Part shown: positions 1-6,313 of the stretch, in pieces
How the letters are laid out: the number at the start of each line of letters is the position of its first letter
Numbering within the stretch: position 1 is the stretch's first letter
Source of the DNA: Clostridiales bacterium
GTDB taxonomy: Bacteria; Bacillota; Clostridia; Lachnospirales; Anaerotignaceae
Length of the DNA stretch: 13,360 bases
Direction of reading: 5' to 3'
Assembly: GCA_019423725.1 (NCBI GenBank)
Contig: JAHZAW010000013.1
Coordinates: 49,504-62,863 of the forward strand
The notes under the pieces: model-generated
What the model was told of the DNA's origin: nothing
What the model saw: the letters and a program-made list of their open reading frames with translations, nothing else
Databases searched by the model: none
Program-made: the position numbers and the translations under genes

Positions 1-1003
1 CCGTATATCTTTCCACATCTGCCTCTGTGAACTCCTCCTTGGGGTCAAGGATGGATTTAAGGAATTTATCAAAGCTCTCAAGGCTGTCAAATCCAAGTAT
101 CCTTACGATATTCTCTGTCTTTGTCTGGTCAGGGAAAAGCTCCAGATAAGCCCTCGTGAATATGGCGTTTGCCCTTCCGTGGGGTATGCCCTTTTCATAG
201 GTGGGCATATATCCGCAGGCATGGGGAAGTGATGTTCCAGCCTGGGCAATTACTATTCCGGCCATGGTAGACATAAGGAGAAGTTTCTCCCTTATCTCCG
301 GTGTGAAATTGAGCTCTTTTATGGCAGGTATGCACTCCGCAAATATCTGCATTCCGCTCTCAGCCATTTTATCACTGAGGAAGTTGGCTTTCTTTGAAGT
401 ATATCCCTCAATGAGATGGGTAAGGGCATCAACGGCTGTGTTTACCGTTACCTTATCTGAAAGGCTCTCTGTATACTTGGCGTCAAGGAATGCTACGTCA
501 GCAAAGGCTTTCTGTACGGCGCCGTTTTTTGTTCCCTGTTTATGGAGGGTAAATACAGCATACTGTGTTGTCTCGCTTCCTGTTCCTGCTGTTGTGGCTA
601 CCTCAACAACGGGCGCATGGTTGTAGCTTCCTTCCTGCATGAGCATCTCTGCTGTCATATCTTTGTTGGCTATGAGATAGGATGCTCCCTTTGCTGCGTC
701 CATGGGTGAGCCGCCGCCGATTCCGATAACAAAATCAGCTCCCTCTTCTCTGCCCTTTGCCGCAGCCTTTTCTATGGTCTCAAGAGAAGGATTTTCTTCA
801 ACCTCGTCAAAAACAACATATCCTGCACCAACGGCCGTAAGGGCATCTGTCACGTCTTTAAGTGAACCATTTATTTTGGCTGAATGTCTTCCCGTGAATA
901 TAAGAGCCTTTTTACCGAGGGTGGTAAAAACATCTTTGTTGTCCATGATACAGTTTCTGCCGAAAAACACCTTTGCCGGCATATAATAGGTAAAAGCATT
1001 CAT
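1..1003 (-). CDS. Iron-containing alcohol dehydrogenase, 3' end outside window
   Basis: Group III (Fe-dependent) alcohol dehydrogenase, a cytosolic NAD(P)H-dependent enzyme interconverting alcohols and aldehydes/ketones. About 334 codons are present; the family is about 380-390 residues, so only the C-terminal tail is missing. Visible motifs: nucleotide-binding GIGGGSPMDAAK at residues 94-105, TTAGTGSETT near 138-146, and the metal ligands of the family, D192 and H196 (VDALTHLIEGY), H261 (SLPHAC) and H275 (PHGRANA). All four ligands are present, so the protein should be active. The ATG at 1001-1003 follows a strong GGAGGA ribosome binding site. The gene begins 24 bp after the AAA+ ATPase stop codon on the same strand, with no terminator between them, so the two are probably cotranscribed. 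Substrate (butanol, propanediol, ethanol or other) cannot be decided from sequence. Confidence 0.92.
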   Translation of the reverse strand, partial: MNAFTYYMPAKVFFGRNCIMDNKDVFTTLGKKALIFTGRHSAKINGSLKDVTDALTAVGAGYVVFDEVEENPSLETIEKAAAKGREEGADFVIGIGGGSPMDAAKGASYLIANKDMTAEMLMQEGSYNHAPVVEVATTAGTGSETTQYAVFTLHKQGTKNGAVQKAFADVAFLDAKYTESLSDKVTVNTAVDALTHLIEGYTSKKANFLSDKMAESGMQIFAECIPAIKELNFTPEIREKLLLMSTMAGIVIAQAGTSLPHACGYMPTYEKGIPHGRANAIFTRAYLELFPDQTKTENIVRILGFDSLESFDKFLKSILDPKEEFTEADVERYT

Positions 1004-1027
1004 AAAGTATCCTCCTTTTGATCTGTT

Positions 1028-2305
1028 TTAGTTTTCTCTTCCCCTTATGACGCTCTCGGCGTAGAGGAACTCCTTAACGGCCAGCTTAAGATCATCGCAG
1101 GTGAGCATAGTAAGTCTGTCCACCTCTTCCTTCTCACGTTCTCCCTCACTGGCAAACTCCGGAAGGGTCCTTTCCCATTCGATATACTTCTGGGCAGCAA
1201 TGGACATGGAATGTTCAAGGAGTCTTCTTGCCTCACGTCCGTTTCCGAAGTTAGGCGCATGTATCCTTTCCCTGAAAAATTCCACAAGTATGTCTCTCCA
1301 GCCGTCTTCCAGCCTATAGTTGGCGTTTCTGGCCAGAAGCTCGAATATATCCAGCATCTCATACTCATTATAGGATGAGAAATTGACCGTAAATGTGATA
1401 CGGCTGCTTATTCCGGGGTTCTCATCAAGAAACTTTTTCATCTTATTATGCTTATCATCGATATCTCCGCCATATCCGGCAAATATGATGAGTTTGTCAT
1501 GGCTGTGGTCCTCTACCTCTATACAAAGCTGGGCCAGAGCTTCCTGTGAAAAGCTGTCAGTCCTTGATGTTTCATTATAATTGACAAGGGAATATGCCTC
1601 ATCAATTATTATTATATCATTATCCATAAAAATGTCATGCACTTTTGCGGCTGTCTGTCCAACATATTTTGCCTTGAGCTGTGTACCTGTGACATAGGCT
1701 ATCCTGTGTCCGCTCAGTACGCCTTCCTCGCTCATCATCCTTGCAAAATATCTGGCAGCTGTGGTCTTTGCTGTTCCCGGAGGTCCGATAAAGGCAAACA
1801 CCTTATGTATCTCGGCAGTATTGAGATCATAGAGCCTTCTTTTCTGGCTGTATGAGAATACGGCTCCCAGCTTGCAGAGGGTCTCCTTCATCTCCTGCTG
1901 TCCGACGATGTTCCTGCAAAGGTCCCTGTATGCGTCAGTTTCCTTTGTATATACACATCTTTCGTTTATTTTTCCTTCCTGGAGAAGGTGCTTTCCATAG
2001 ATAACGTATTTTTCCATAAAGTTGAGTTCATCCTTATTGAGGTCCTTAAAAAACGGGCTCCTCTTATCACTGAAATCAACATCTTTTATAAGATCGATAT
2101 AATTTATTTTTTCGTCCTCTTCAATGGTAGCGGGTACCTTTCTGTTCTCGCCATATCCGTAATATCCATCTTCCAGCAGTTTTTTCCTATATGTCTCATA
2201 TATCCTTCTGATACAGGCGTCAGCCTTTTCCCTGCTGTAGCCCGTAGCAAAAGACGCGTTTTCATATCCTCTTTTTTCGTAAACCGCGATCTGTTTTCTG
2301 TTCAT
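1028..2305 (-). CDS. CbxX/CfxQ (SpoVK-like) AAA+ ATPase
   Basis: A 425-residue cytosolic AAA+ ATPase of the CbxX/CfxQ group, whose known members include red-type Rubisco activase, Bacillus SpoVK and mycobacterial EccA. Visible: Walker A GPPGTAKT (174-181), an aromatic pore-loop candidate KAKYVGQT (211-218), Walker B IIIIDEAYSL (231-240), a sensor-1 region LIIFAGYGGD (272-281), an arginine finger in NPGISSRITF (297-305) and a sensor-2 segment GNGREARRLLE (354-364). The first ~165 residues form a charged region that I do not recognise and that may be the substrate-binding domain. The ATG at 2303-2305 is preceded by GGGTGAT. The gene has its own promoter and lies directly upstream of an iron-containing alcohol dehydrogenase. 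The family generally remodels or activates partner proteins; the partner here is unknown. Family assignment is secure, function is not. Confidence 0.88.
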   Translation of the reverse strand: MNRKQIAVYEKRGYENASFATGYSREKADACIRRIYETYRKKLLEDGYYGYGENRKVPATIEEDEKINYIDLIKDVDFSDKRSPFFKDLNKDELNFMEKYVIYGKHLLQEGKINERCVYTKETDAYRDLCRNIVGQQEMKETLCKLGAVFSYSQKRRLYDLNTAEIHKVFAFIGPPGTAKTTAARYFARMMSEEGVLSGHRIAYVTGTQLKAKYVGQTAAKVHDIFMDNDIIIIDEAYSLVNYNETSRTDSFSQEALAQLCIEVEDHSHDKLIIFAGYGGDIDDKHNKMKKFLDENPGISSRITFTVNFSSYNEYEMLDIFELLARNANYRLEDGWRDILVEFFRERIHAPNFGNGREARRLLEHSMSIAAQKYIEWERTLPEFASEGEREKEEVDRLTMLTCDDLKLAVKEFLYAESVIRGREN

Positions 2306-2321
2306 AATATCACCCAGTTAT

Positions 2322-2349
2322 ATTTTATCAAATAATTAATATTAGTCAA
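2322..2349 (-). promoter_or_regulatory. Sigma-A promoter of the AAA+ ATPase gene
   Basis: On the minus strand, TTGACT (2344-2349) and TAAAAT (2322-2327) are separated by 16 bp in AT-rich DNA. The expected start near 2315 would leave a leader of only about 10 nt, beginning at the GGGTGAT ribosome binding site. The 60-bp gap between the ABC ATPase stop and this gene has no GC-rich hairpin, so read-through from the ABC operon is also possible. Confidence 0.55.
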
Positions 2350-2365
2350 TAATTATTATCAATAA

Positions 2366-2926
2366 TCATCTAAATATTTCTATTATTTCCGCATCCATAA
2401 GCTCTGCGTCCTCTTTATCATGGGATACCATAATACAGATTTTATCTTTAGTCAACTTTTTTAAGCACTGGCATATAAGTTTTTTTCTTTCCTCATCAAT
2501 ACCGCTGAAGGGCTCATCCAATAAAAATATATCTCCGTTAAAGGCTGCCGCCCTGGCAATGGCTGTCCTTCTTTTCATGCCTCCGCTCATACTGCCGGGG
2601 TAAAGTTCCAGACAATCCCTAAGGCCCGCCGCCTCTATCATATCATCAGCTGCTCTCTGATCCCTTGAAGAAAGCATTATGTTTTCCCCTGCCGTTGACT
2701 GGGGAAGGAGCCTGTCCTCCTGGAATACATAGGATATCCTCCCTCTTTCAGATATGCTTCCCCCATCGGGTTTTAAAAGTCCAGCGGCTATGTTCATAAG
2801 TGTGGTCTTTCCGCATCCGCTGGGACCAAAAAGACATACCGGCTTTCCCCTTTCGGCCCTCAGGCTTATGCCGTTCAATACTTTTTTATCGCCATAGCTT
2901 TTAACTATGTCCCGCATCTCAAACAT
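2366..2926 (-). CDS. ABC importer ATPase, SsuB/TauB type
   Basis: Nucleotide-binding subunit of a NitT/TauT/SsuABC-type importer, 186 residues, attached to the cytoplasmic face of the permease. Motifs in order: Walker A GPSGCGKTT (34-42), Q-loop YVFQEDRLLP (66-75), signature MSGGMKRR (113-120), Walker B IFLLDEPF (133-140), D-loop SGID and H-loop SHD (H169). All catalytic elements are present, yet the protein is clearly shorter than the usual 240-260 residues: it stops soon after the H-loop and lacks a C-terminal extension. The start overlaps the permease stop by 8 bp, which suggests translational coupling. It is the last gene of the operon starting at 5267. The substrate cannot be inferred from this subunit. 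Confidence 0.93.
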   Translation of the reverse strand: MFEMRDIVKSYGDKKVLNGISLRAERGKPVCLFGPSGCGKTTLMNIAAGLLKPDGGSISERGRISYVFQEDRLLPQSTAGENIMLSSRDQRAADDMIEAAGLRDCLELYPGSMSGGMKRRTAIARAAAFNGDIFLLDEPFSGIDEERKKLICQCLKKLTKDKICIMVSHDKEDAELMDAEIIEIFR

Positions 2927-3644
2927 TTTTGTTGCCCACCGCCTTTACCAGCAGTTTTTCAAATATCATACTGAGTATTATCACAACAGCTGTCCAGGCA
3001 AAAAGCTCAGCTGTCTCAAAATATATCCTCGATTCCTGCAGCTTCCTTCCTATGGAAAGGACAGGAGAGGCCAATACCTCAGCCGCAACGCCGCTTTTGA
3101 AGGCAAATCCGGCTCCGGTCACGGCCGCTGCCTTTATATAGGGCCTTATGGATGGTATGTATATCTTCCTTATTTTAATGGACAGTGGATATTCAAATAC
3201 CTGTGCCATTTCCAGCAGTTTTTTGTCCACGGCTTCCACCCCTGTGAGCACACTGCTCCAGATTATGGGCACCACCGTAAGGAAGGATATAAAAACAGGT
3301 ATGAACCCAGTCTTTATCCAAATGAGGGCCAATATTATAAACGATGCCACAGGGGCCGCCCTTACTATGTCCACCAAAGGTTTTACAACCATTCTGACAC
3401 CATTATTAAGGGCCGATATGCCGCCCAGTATGAGACCTGCGGCGGCACCGGCAAAAAATCCAGCGGCTGTCCTTAAAAAGGAAAAGCCTATTATTTTATA
3501 AAACTCCACTGTGGCTGCAAGACGTGCCAGAGCCTTAAGTGTATCCAGCGGCGAGGCGAAAAGTATATCCTTTCCTATGACCATATAGGCCGCCTGCCAG
3601 ACGATTATCCAAAATATAAAAACGATAATCTTTTTAGTCTTCAT
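2919..3644 (-). CDS. ABC importer permease, SsuC/TauC type
   Basis: Integral membrane subunit (241 residues) of the same importer, belonging to the binding-protein-dependent permease family with about six membrane segments. The first segment is near residues 6-24, and others are visible around 55-80, 98-110, 114-135, 170-190 and 213-232. The cytoplasmic EAA loop that contacts the ATPase is at about 145-170 (EMAQVFEYPLSIKIRKIYIP). The conserved glycine of this loop is replaced by glutamate (E151), while the distal I-x-x-P part is kept. The start overlaps the binding-protein gene by 11 bp and the stop overlaps the ATPase start by 8 bp, so the three transporter genes are tightly coupled. Family is confident; transported compound is unknown. 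Confidence 0.92.
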   Translation of the reverse strand: MKTKKIIVFIFWIIVWQAAYMVIGKDILFASPLDTLKALARLAATVEFYKIIGFSFLRTAAGFFAGAAAGLILGGISALNNGVRMVVKPLVDIVRAAPVASFIILALIWIKTGFIPVFISFLTVVPIIWSSVLTGVEAVDKKLLEMAQVFEYPLSIKIRKIYIPSIRPYIKAAAVTGAGFAFKSGVAAEVLASPVLSIGRKLQESRIYFETAELFAWTAVVIILSMIFEKLLVKAVGNKNV

Positions 3645-4590
3645 AATAAAAATCAGCTCCGGGCAGACTTCCTCCTATGGATTTGGGATTAGCTTCGTAA
3701 AGAACTTCATAAAAATCTGAAAGTATCTTTCTCATGTCATCACCGTCTATATAAACGATGTTGCAGTTGGGTATCGCCTTCTCAGCAGCCTCTGCTGATG
3801 ACATGATACCGTATTTTTCCACCAGCTGTGCTGCCTGTGACTTGTTCTCGTTTACATATTCGATGCTGTCCTCGTATTCATCAAGGAATTCTTCCACTGC
3901 TTCCCTGTTGTTTTTAAGGAAATCATTTCTTACGATTATACATCCCATGGCCATATCGTTTCCGCTGACTGCCTTCCATTCCTTTGTTATGTCAAGGGCT
4001 ATCCTTATGTCAGGGTCCTGCATCATTACAGCCGTTACATTGGGCTCGGGAAGCACAGCTATATCGGCAGTGCCATCCACAAGGGCCGTCGCTGCCTCTG
4101 CATGTTCACTGACATATACTATATTCGCGTCAGTTACTCCATTCTGTTCGAGTATATAGTTCATAACATATTCGGGTACTGATCCCTGTCCTGCCATATA
4201 TATGGTCTTTCCGGAAAGGTCCTTAACGCTGTTTACTGTGTTTCCATTTTCAAGCACATAAAGTACTCCTAAAGTATTTACAGCCAGTACGGAATAGGCC
4301 CCATTATCCTTATTATAAAGAACAGGTGCCACATTGGTAGGTACGGCAGCTATGTCCAGCTCTCCCTTGGCGATCTTTCCGTTTACCTCATCAGCTGATG
4401 CGGCAACGCTGATATTGTAATTGCCCTCTGTCTTTCCGTTTGCGCTTTCTTCCATGAGCTCCACAGCTCCTATGCCAGTGGGTCCCTTTATAACTCCTAC
4501 ATTTATTGCTGTTTTGCTGGCTGATGAGCAGCCTGCCAGCATGGATAATGCTATTACCGCCGCAGTAACACAAGAAAATAATCTTTTCAT
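3634..4590 (-). CDS. ABC importer solute-binding lipoprotein, NitT/TauT (NMT1-like) type
   Basis: Extracytoplasmic binding protein of 318 residues. It starts with a lipoprotein signal peptide: positive MKRLF, a hydrophobic stretch and lipobox SMLAGC with the acylated cysteine at C21. The mature part resembles the NMT1/SsuA-like fold: VGVIKGPTGIGAVEL near the N-terminus, GELDIAAVPTNVAP (about 76-89), a LSGKTIYMAGQGSVPEYVM segment (about 124-142) and TADIAVLPEPNVTAVM (about 173-188). Relatives bind aliphatic sulfonates, taurine, nitrate/bicarbonate or thiamine precursors; nothing here selects among these. It is the second gene of the operon, overlapping the regulator stop codon by 4 bp (ATGA), and lies just upstream of its permease. 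The ATG at 4588-4590 is clear. Confidence 0.9.
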   Translation of the reverse strand: MKRLFSCVTAAVIALSMLAGCSSASKTAINVGVIKGPTGIGAVELMEESANGKTEGNYNISVAASADEVNGKIAKGELDIAAVPTNVAPVLYNKDNGAYSVLAVNTLGVLYVLENGNTVNSVKDLSGKTIYMAGQGSVPEYVMNYILEQNGVTDANIVYVSEHAEAATALVDGTADIAVLPEPNVTAVMMQDPDIRIALDITKEWKAVSGNDMAMGCIIVRNDFLKNNREAVEEFLDEYEDSIEYVNENKSQAAQLVEKYGIMSSAEAAEKAIPNCNIVYIDGDDMRKILSDFYEVLYEANPKSIGGSLPGADFYYED

Positions 4591-5267
4591 AACGATTCTC
4601 CTTTTATCAAATAAATTTTTCTTCCGTCTCTTCTGATGATGCCCTTTTCCTCAAAGCTGTCCAATATCCGGTATAAAGTCGCCCGTCCCACAAGAAGGTA
4701 TTCCGCCAGACAGGTCATGCTCATATCATCTACCATATAAATGCCATCTTCGGTCATTTTTTTCCTGGTCATCAGATACTGCCAAGTCCTTTCTTCGGCT
4801 CCTCCGGCTGAAAATATATCCAGCCTCTCATTTAAAAACGCCAGCGAATCCGTAAGATACCGTATATAGTTCATGTTTATCTCCTTAGAGACTTCCATAA
4901 GTTCCTCCATCATATCCGATGGTATGAAAAGGATATCGCTTTTATTCTGGGCCGTTATGCCAGCAATAAATGGACCTTCCCTGAAAAGCACTGCCCCGCC
5001 GAATACCTCTCCGGCTTTAAGGGTATTAAAAAGCACCCTTCTGTTCCTGTCCTTTTTTACCGACACCCTTCCCTTAAGGATTATGCCGAGGCTGTTTTTA
5101 TAACTGTCATAGTCATATATGGTCTCGTCCCTTTCAAAGGATATCCACTCTGCCCTTATATCGTTCAATATCTTATCCTCAGGAAAGTCTTCCACTCCCT
5201 TAAAAAGAAAATTTCTTTTTATTATTGGGATATATTTTTTCCTGGTCCCGCTTTCTATTGTTTTCAT
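4587..5267 (-). CDS. Crp/Fnr-family transcriptional regulator
   Basis: A 226-residue DNA-binding regulator: an N-terminal cyclic-nucleotide-binding-type beta barrel (about 20-125, with LKAGEVFGG at 83-91), a long dimerisation helix (about 125-155) and a C-terminal Crp-type helix-turn-helix (about 184-207, LAEYLLVGRATLYRILDSFE) followed by a wing. The only cysteine is C186, inside the helix-turn-helix, so an Fnr-type iron-sulfur cluster is excluded. The full cAMP phosphate-binding signature of Crp is not evident either, so the effector is unknown. The ATG at 5265-5267 follows GAGGTG. It is the first gene of the ABC importer operon, and a 26-bp palindrome lies between promoter and start. This suggests that it senses the transported compound or a product and controls its own operon. 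Confidence 0.9.
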   Translation of the reverse strand: MKTIESGTRKKYIPIIKRNFLFKGVEDFPEDKILNDIRAEWISFERDETIYDYDSYKNSLGIILKGRVSVKKDRNRRVLFNTLKAGEVFGGAVLFREGPFIAGITAQNKSDILFIPSDMMEELMEVSKEINMNYIRYLTDSLAFLNERLDIFSAGGAEERTWQYLMTRKKMTEDGIYMVDDMSMTCLAEYLLVGRATLYRILDSFEEKGIIRRDGRKIYLIKGESL

Positions 5268-5277
5268 TTTGGCACCT

Positions 5278-5303
5278 CATTTTGTATCATTTGAGACAAA
5301 ATG
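5278..5303. promoter_or_regulatory. Palindromic operator candidate of the Crp/Fnr-ABC operon
   Basis: Two 12-bp arms, CATTTTGTATCA (5278-5289) and TGAGACAAAATG (5292-5303), are separated by TT and match at 11 of 12 pairs. The element begins directly downstream of the -10 box, covers the expected transcription start near 5297, and ends at the ribosome binding site of the regulator gene. A two-fold symmetric site of this size suits a Crp/Fnr dimer, and its position predicts repression. It does not carry the classical TGTGA-N6-TCACA or TTGAT-N4-ATCAA core. Assignment to the adjacent regulator is inference. Confidence 0.6.
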
Positions 5304-5332
5304 AGTATATAACACCGTTTTTCTCATGTCAA
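5304..5332 (-). promoter_or_regulatory. Sigma-A promoter of the Crp/Fnr-ABC operon
   Basis: On the minus strand, a perfect TTGACA (5327-5332) lies 17 bp from TATACT (5304-5309). The predicted start is near 5297, giving a leader of about 30 nt. This is one of the strongest promoters in the window, which fits a unit that needs repression by the adjoining palindrome. Confidence 0.8.
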
Positions 5333-5333
5333 T

Positions 5334-5363
5334 AAAAAAGAGCTCTTTAAATCAAAGAGCTCT
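5334..5363 (-). terminator. Intrinsic terminator of mntP
   Basis: A perfect 10-bp inverted repeat, AGAGCTCTTT (5339-5348) and AAAGAGCTCT (5354-5363), with a 5-nt loop. On the minus strand it is followed by a run of six T (5334-5339). It lies 45 bp after the mntP stop codon. Its T-run ends one base from the -35 box of the next operon. Confidence 0.88.
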
Positions 5364-5407
5364 CCGAGTTTATATTTTACTTATATGGATCATGTGGATC
5401 TTATGTA

Positions 5408-5965
5408 TCAAGGCAGTATCCCAAGATGCTGAAGAAGGATTTTTGTTCCGATTATTATGAGCACTGCTCCTCCTGCTATTTCAGCTCCAGCCTTATATTT
5501 AGCTCCGAACACGCTTCCTATTTTTACTCCCGCGGCAGAGAAAACAAAGGTCGTTATTCCAATGAGGGTTATGGCCGGTATTATTTTTACACTGAGGAAG
5601 GCAAATGTGACGCCAACCGCCAGAGCATCTATACTTGTGGCCACCGCCAGGGGCAGCATGGTCCTAGGTCCCATGGAGGCTGAACACTCCTCGGCCTCTC
5701 CCGCTTCCCTTATCATATTTACACCTATGACGCAAAGAAGTACAAATGCTATCCAATGGTCTATGCTCTGTATTAGGGACTGAAATCTTATGCCCAGCAT
5801 ATATCCGATAAATGGCATAAGTGCCTGGAAGCCTCCAAAGTATACTCCCGCTGTTACTGAATCCCTTACCCTGGTCTTTTCCATGGAAAGTCCTTTACAT
5901 ATGGATACGGCAAAGGCATCCATGGAAAGCCCCACCGCCAGTATGAATAATTCGATCAGATTCAT
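5408..5965 (-). CDS. mntP: Manganese efflux pump MntP
   Basis: A 185-residue inner-membrane protein of the MntP (YebN, DUF204) family, which exports Mn2+ to prevent toxicity. The protein is a tandem repeat of two similar three-helix halves. The signature aspartates are seen in GLSMDAFAV (D16) and ATSIDALAVG (D113), the residues known to matter in the E. coli protein. Six membrane segments are apparent, with a short polar stretch (about 87-101) between the halves, and the length matches the family. The ATG at 5963-5965 has GGGAAGG upstream. It is a single-gene unit with its own promoter (6054-6082), a leader of about 80 nt containing a terminator hairpin, and a 3' terminator. Many bacterial mntP genes are controlled by a yybP-ykoY Mn riboswitch; I do not see that aptamer here. 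Confidence 0.93.
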   Translation of the reverse strand: MNLIELFILAVGLSMDAFAVSICKGLSMEKTRVRDSVTAGVYFGGFQALMPFIGYMLGIRFQSLIQSIDHWIAFVLLCVIGVNMIREAGEAEECSASMGPRTMLPLAVATSIDALAVGVTFAFLSVKIIPAITLIGITTFVFSAAGVKIGSVFGAKYKAGAEIAGGAVLIIIGTKILLQHLGILP

Positions 5966-6002
5966 GAGAAAACCTTCCCTTCGATTAAATTCAAAATATC
6001 AG

Positions 6003-6024
6003 AAAAAACGAGCCTTCCGGCCCG
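6003..6024 (-). terminator. Terminator-like hairpin inside the mntP leader (attenuator candidate)
   Basis: On the minus strand the leader contains CGGGCC-GGAA-GGCTCG followed by six T (6003-6008): a 6-bp stem (one G-U pair), a GNRA-type tetraloop and a U-tract. It lies about 23 nt after the predicted transcription start and 38 bp before the mntP start codon. The stem has an A-C mismatch when read on the plus strand, so it is built for mntP-direction transcripts. No gene lies upstream on this strand that it could serve, so it is probably a premature termination site controlling mntP. Confidence 0.6.
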
Positions 6025-6053
6025 GATATACTGTTTACTGCGATTTTCAGTTG

Positions 6054-6082
6054 ATTATATCAGATACATATTTTGCCGTCAA
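6054..6082 (-). promoter_or_regulatory. Sigma-A promoter of mntP
   Basis: On the minus strand, TTGACG (6077-6082) and a perfect TATAAT (6054-6059) are spaced by 17 bp. The predicted start is near 6047. This promoter and the one at 6204-6232 occupy the 348-bp divergent intergenic region, which otherwise holds AT-rich sequence and T-runs (6145-6153, 6164-6171). Confidence 0.8.
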
Positions 6083-6203
6083 GGAAAGAGGCATAAATCA
6101 TAAGCATACCATATATTTACATTTATCCGCATAATATGGACTGTCTTTTTTTTCATTCAATATATTTTTTTGCAATAATATGTTAAATTATGGCTTGGTT
6201 CTG

Positions 6204-6232
6204 TTGACCTTGGACCGCCGATAATTTATAAT
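6204..6232 (+). promoter_or_regulatory. Sigma-A promoter of the APC permease gene
   Basis: TTGACC (6204-6209) and a perfect TATAAT (6227-6232) are spaced by 17 bp. Transcription should start near 6239, giving a leader of about 75 nt. The leader contains an AT-only inverted repeat, AATATAA (6275-6281) and TTATATT (6287-6293), of unknown meaning. Confidence 0.78.
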
Positions 6233-6313
6233 AATTTAGTTTCTACGTTAATATATGTTTGACTTACCGCAAATAATATAAAAGCGTTATATTTAAGATA
6301 AAGGAGAATATTC

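Noticed and set aside
201..986. Open plus-strand frames of 141 and 94 codons over the left end
   Set aside because: They lie opposite the iron-containing alcohol dehydrogenase, whose minus-strand frame carries all family motifs; the plus-strand frames have no ribosome binding sites and no recognisable domains.
5966..6047. yybP-ykoY Mn2+ riboswitch in the mntP leader
   Set aside because: Only about 23 nt separate the predicted start from the terminator hairpin, and no aptamer-like segments are seen.
6071..6088. MntR-like box TTTTGCCGTCAAGGAAAG overlapping the mntP -35
   Set aside because: It resembles remembered Bacillus MntR sites at the ends, but the half-site spacing is off and dyad symmetry is poor; not strong enough to call.
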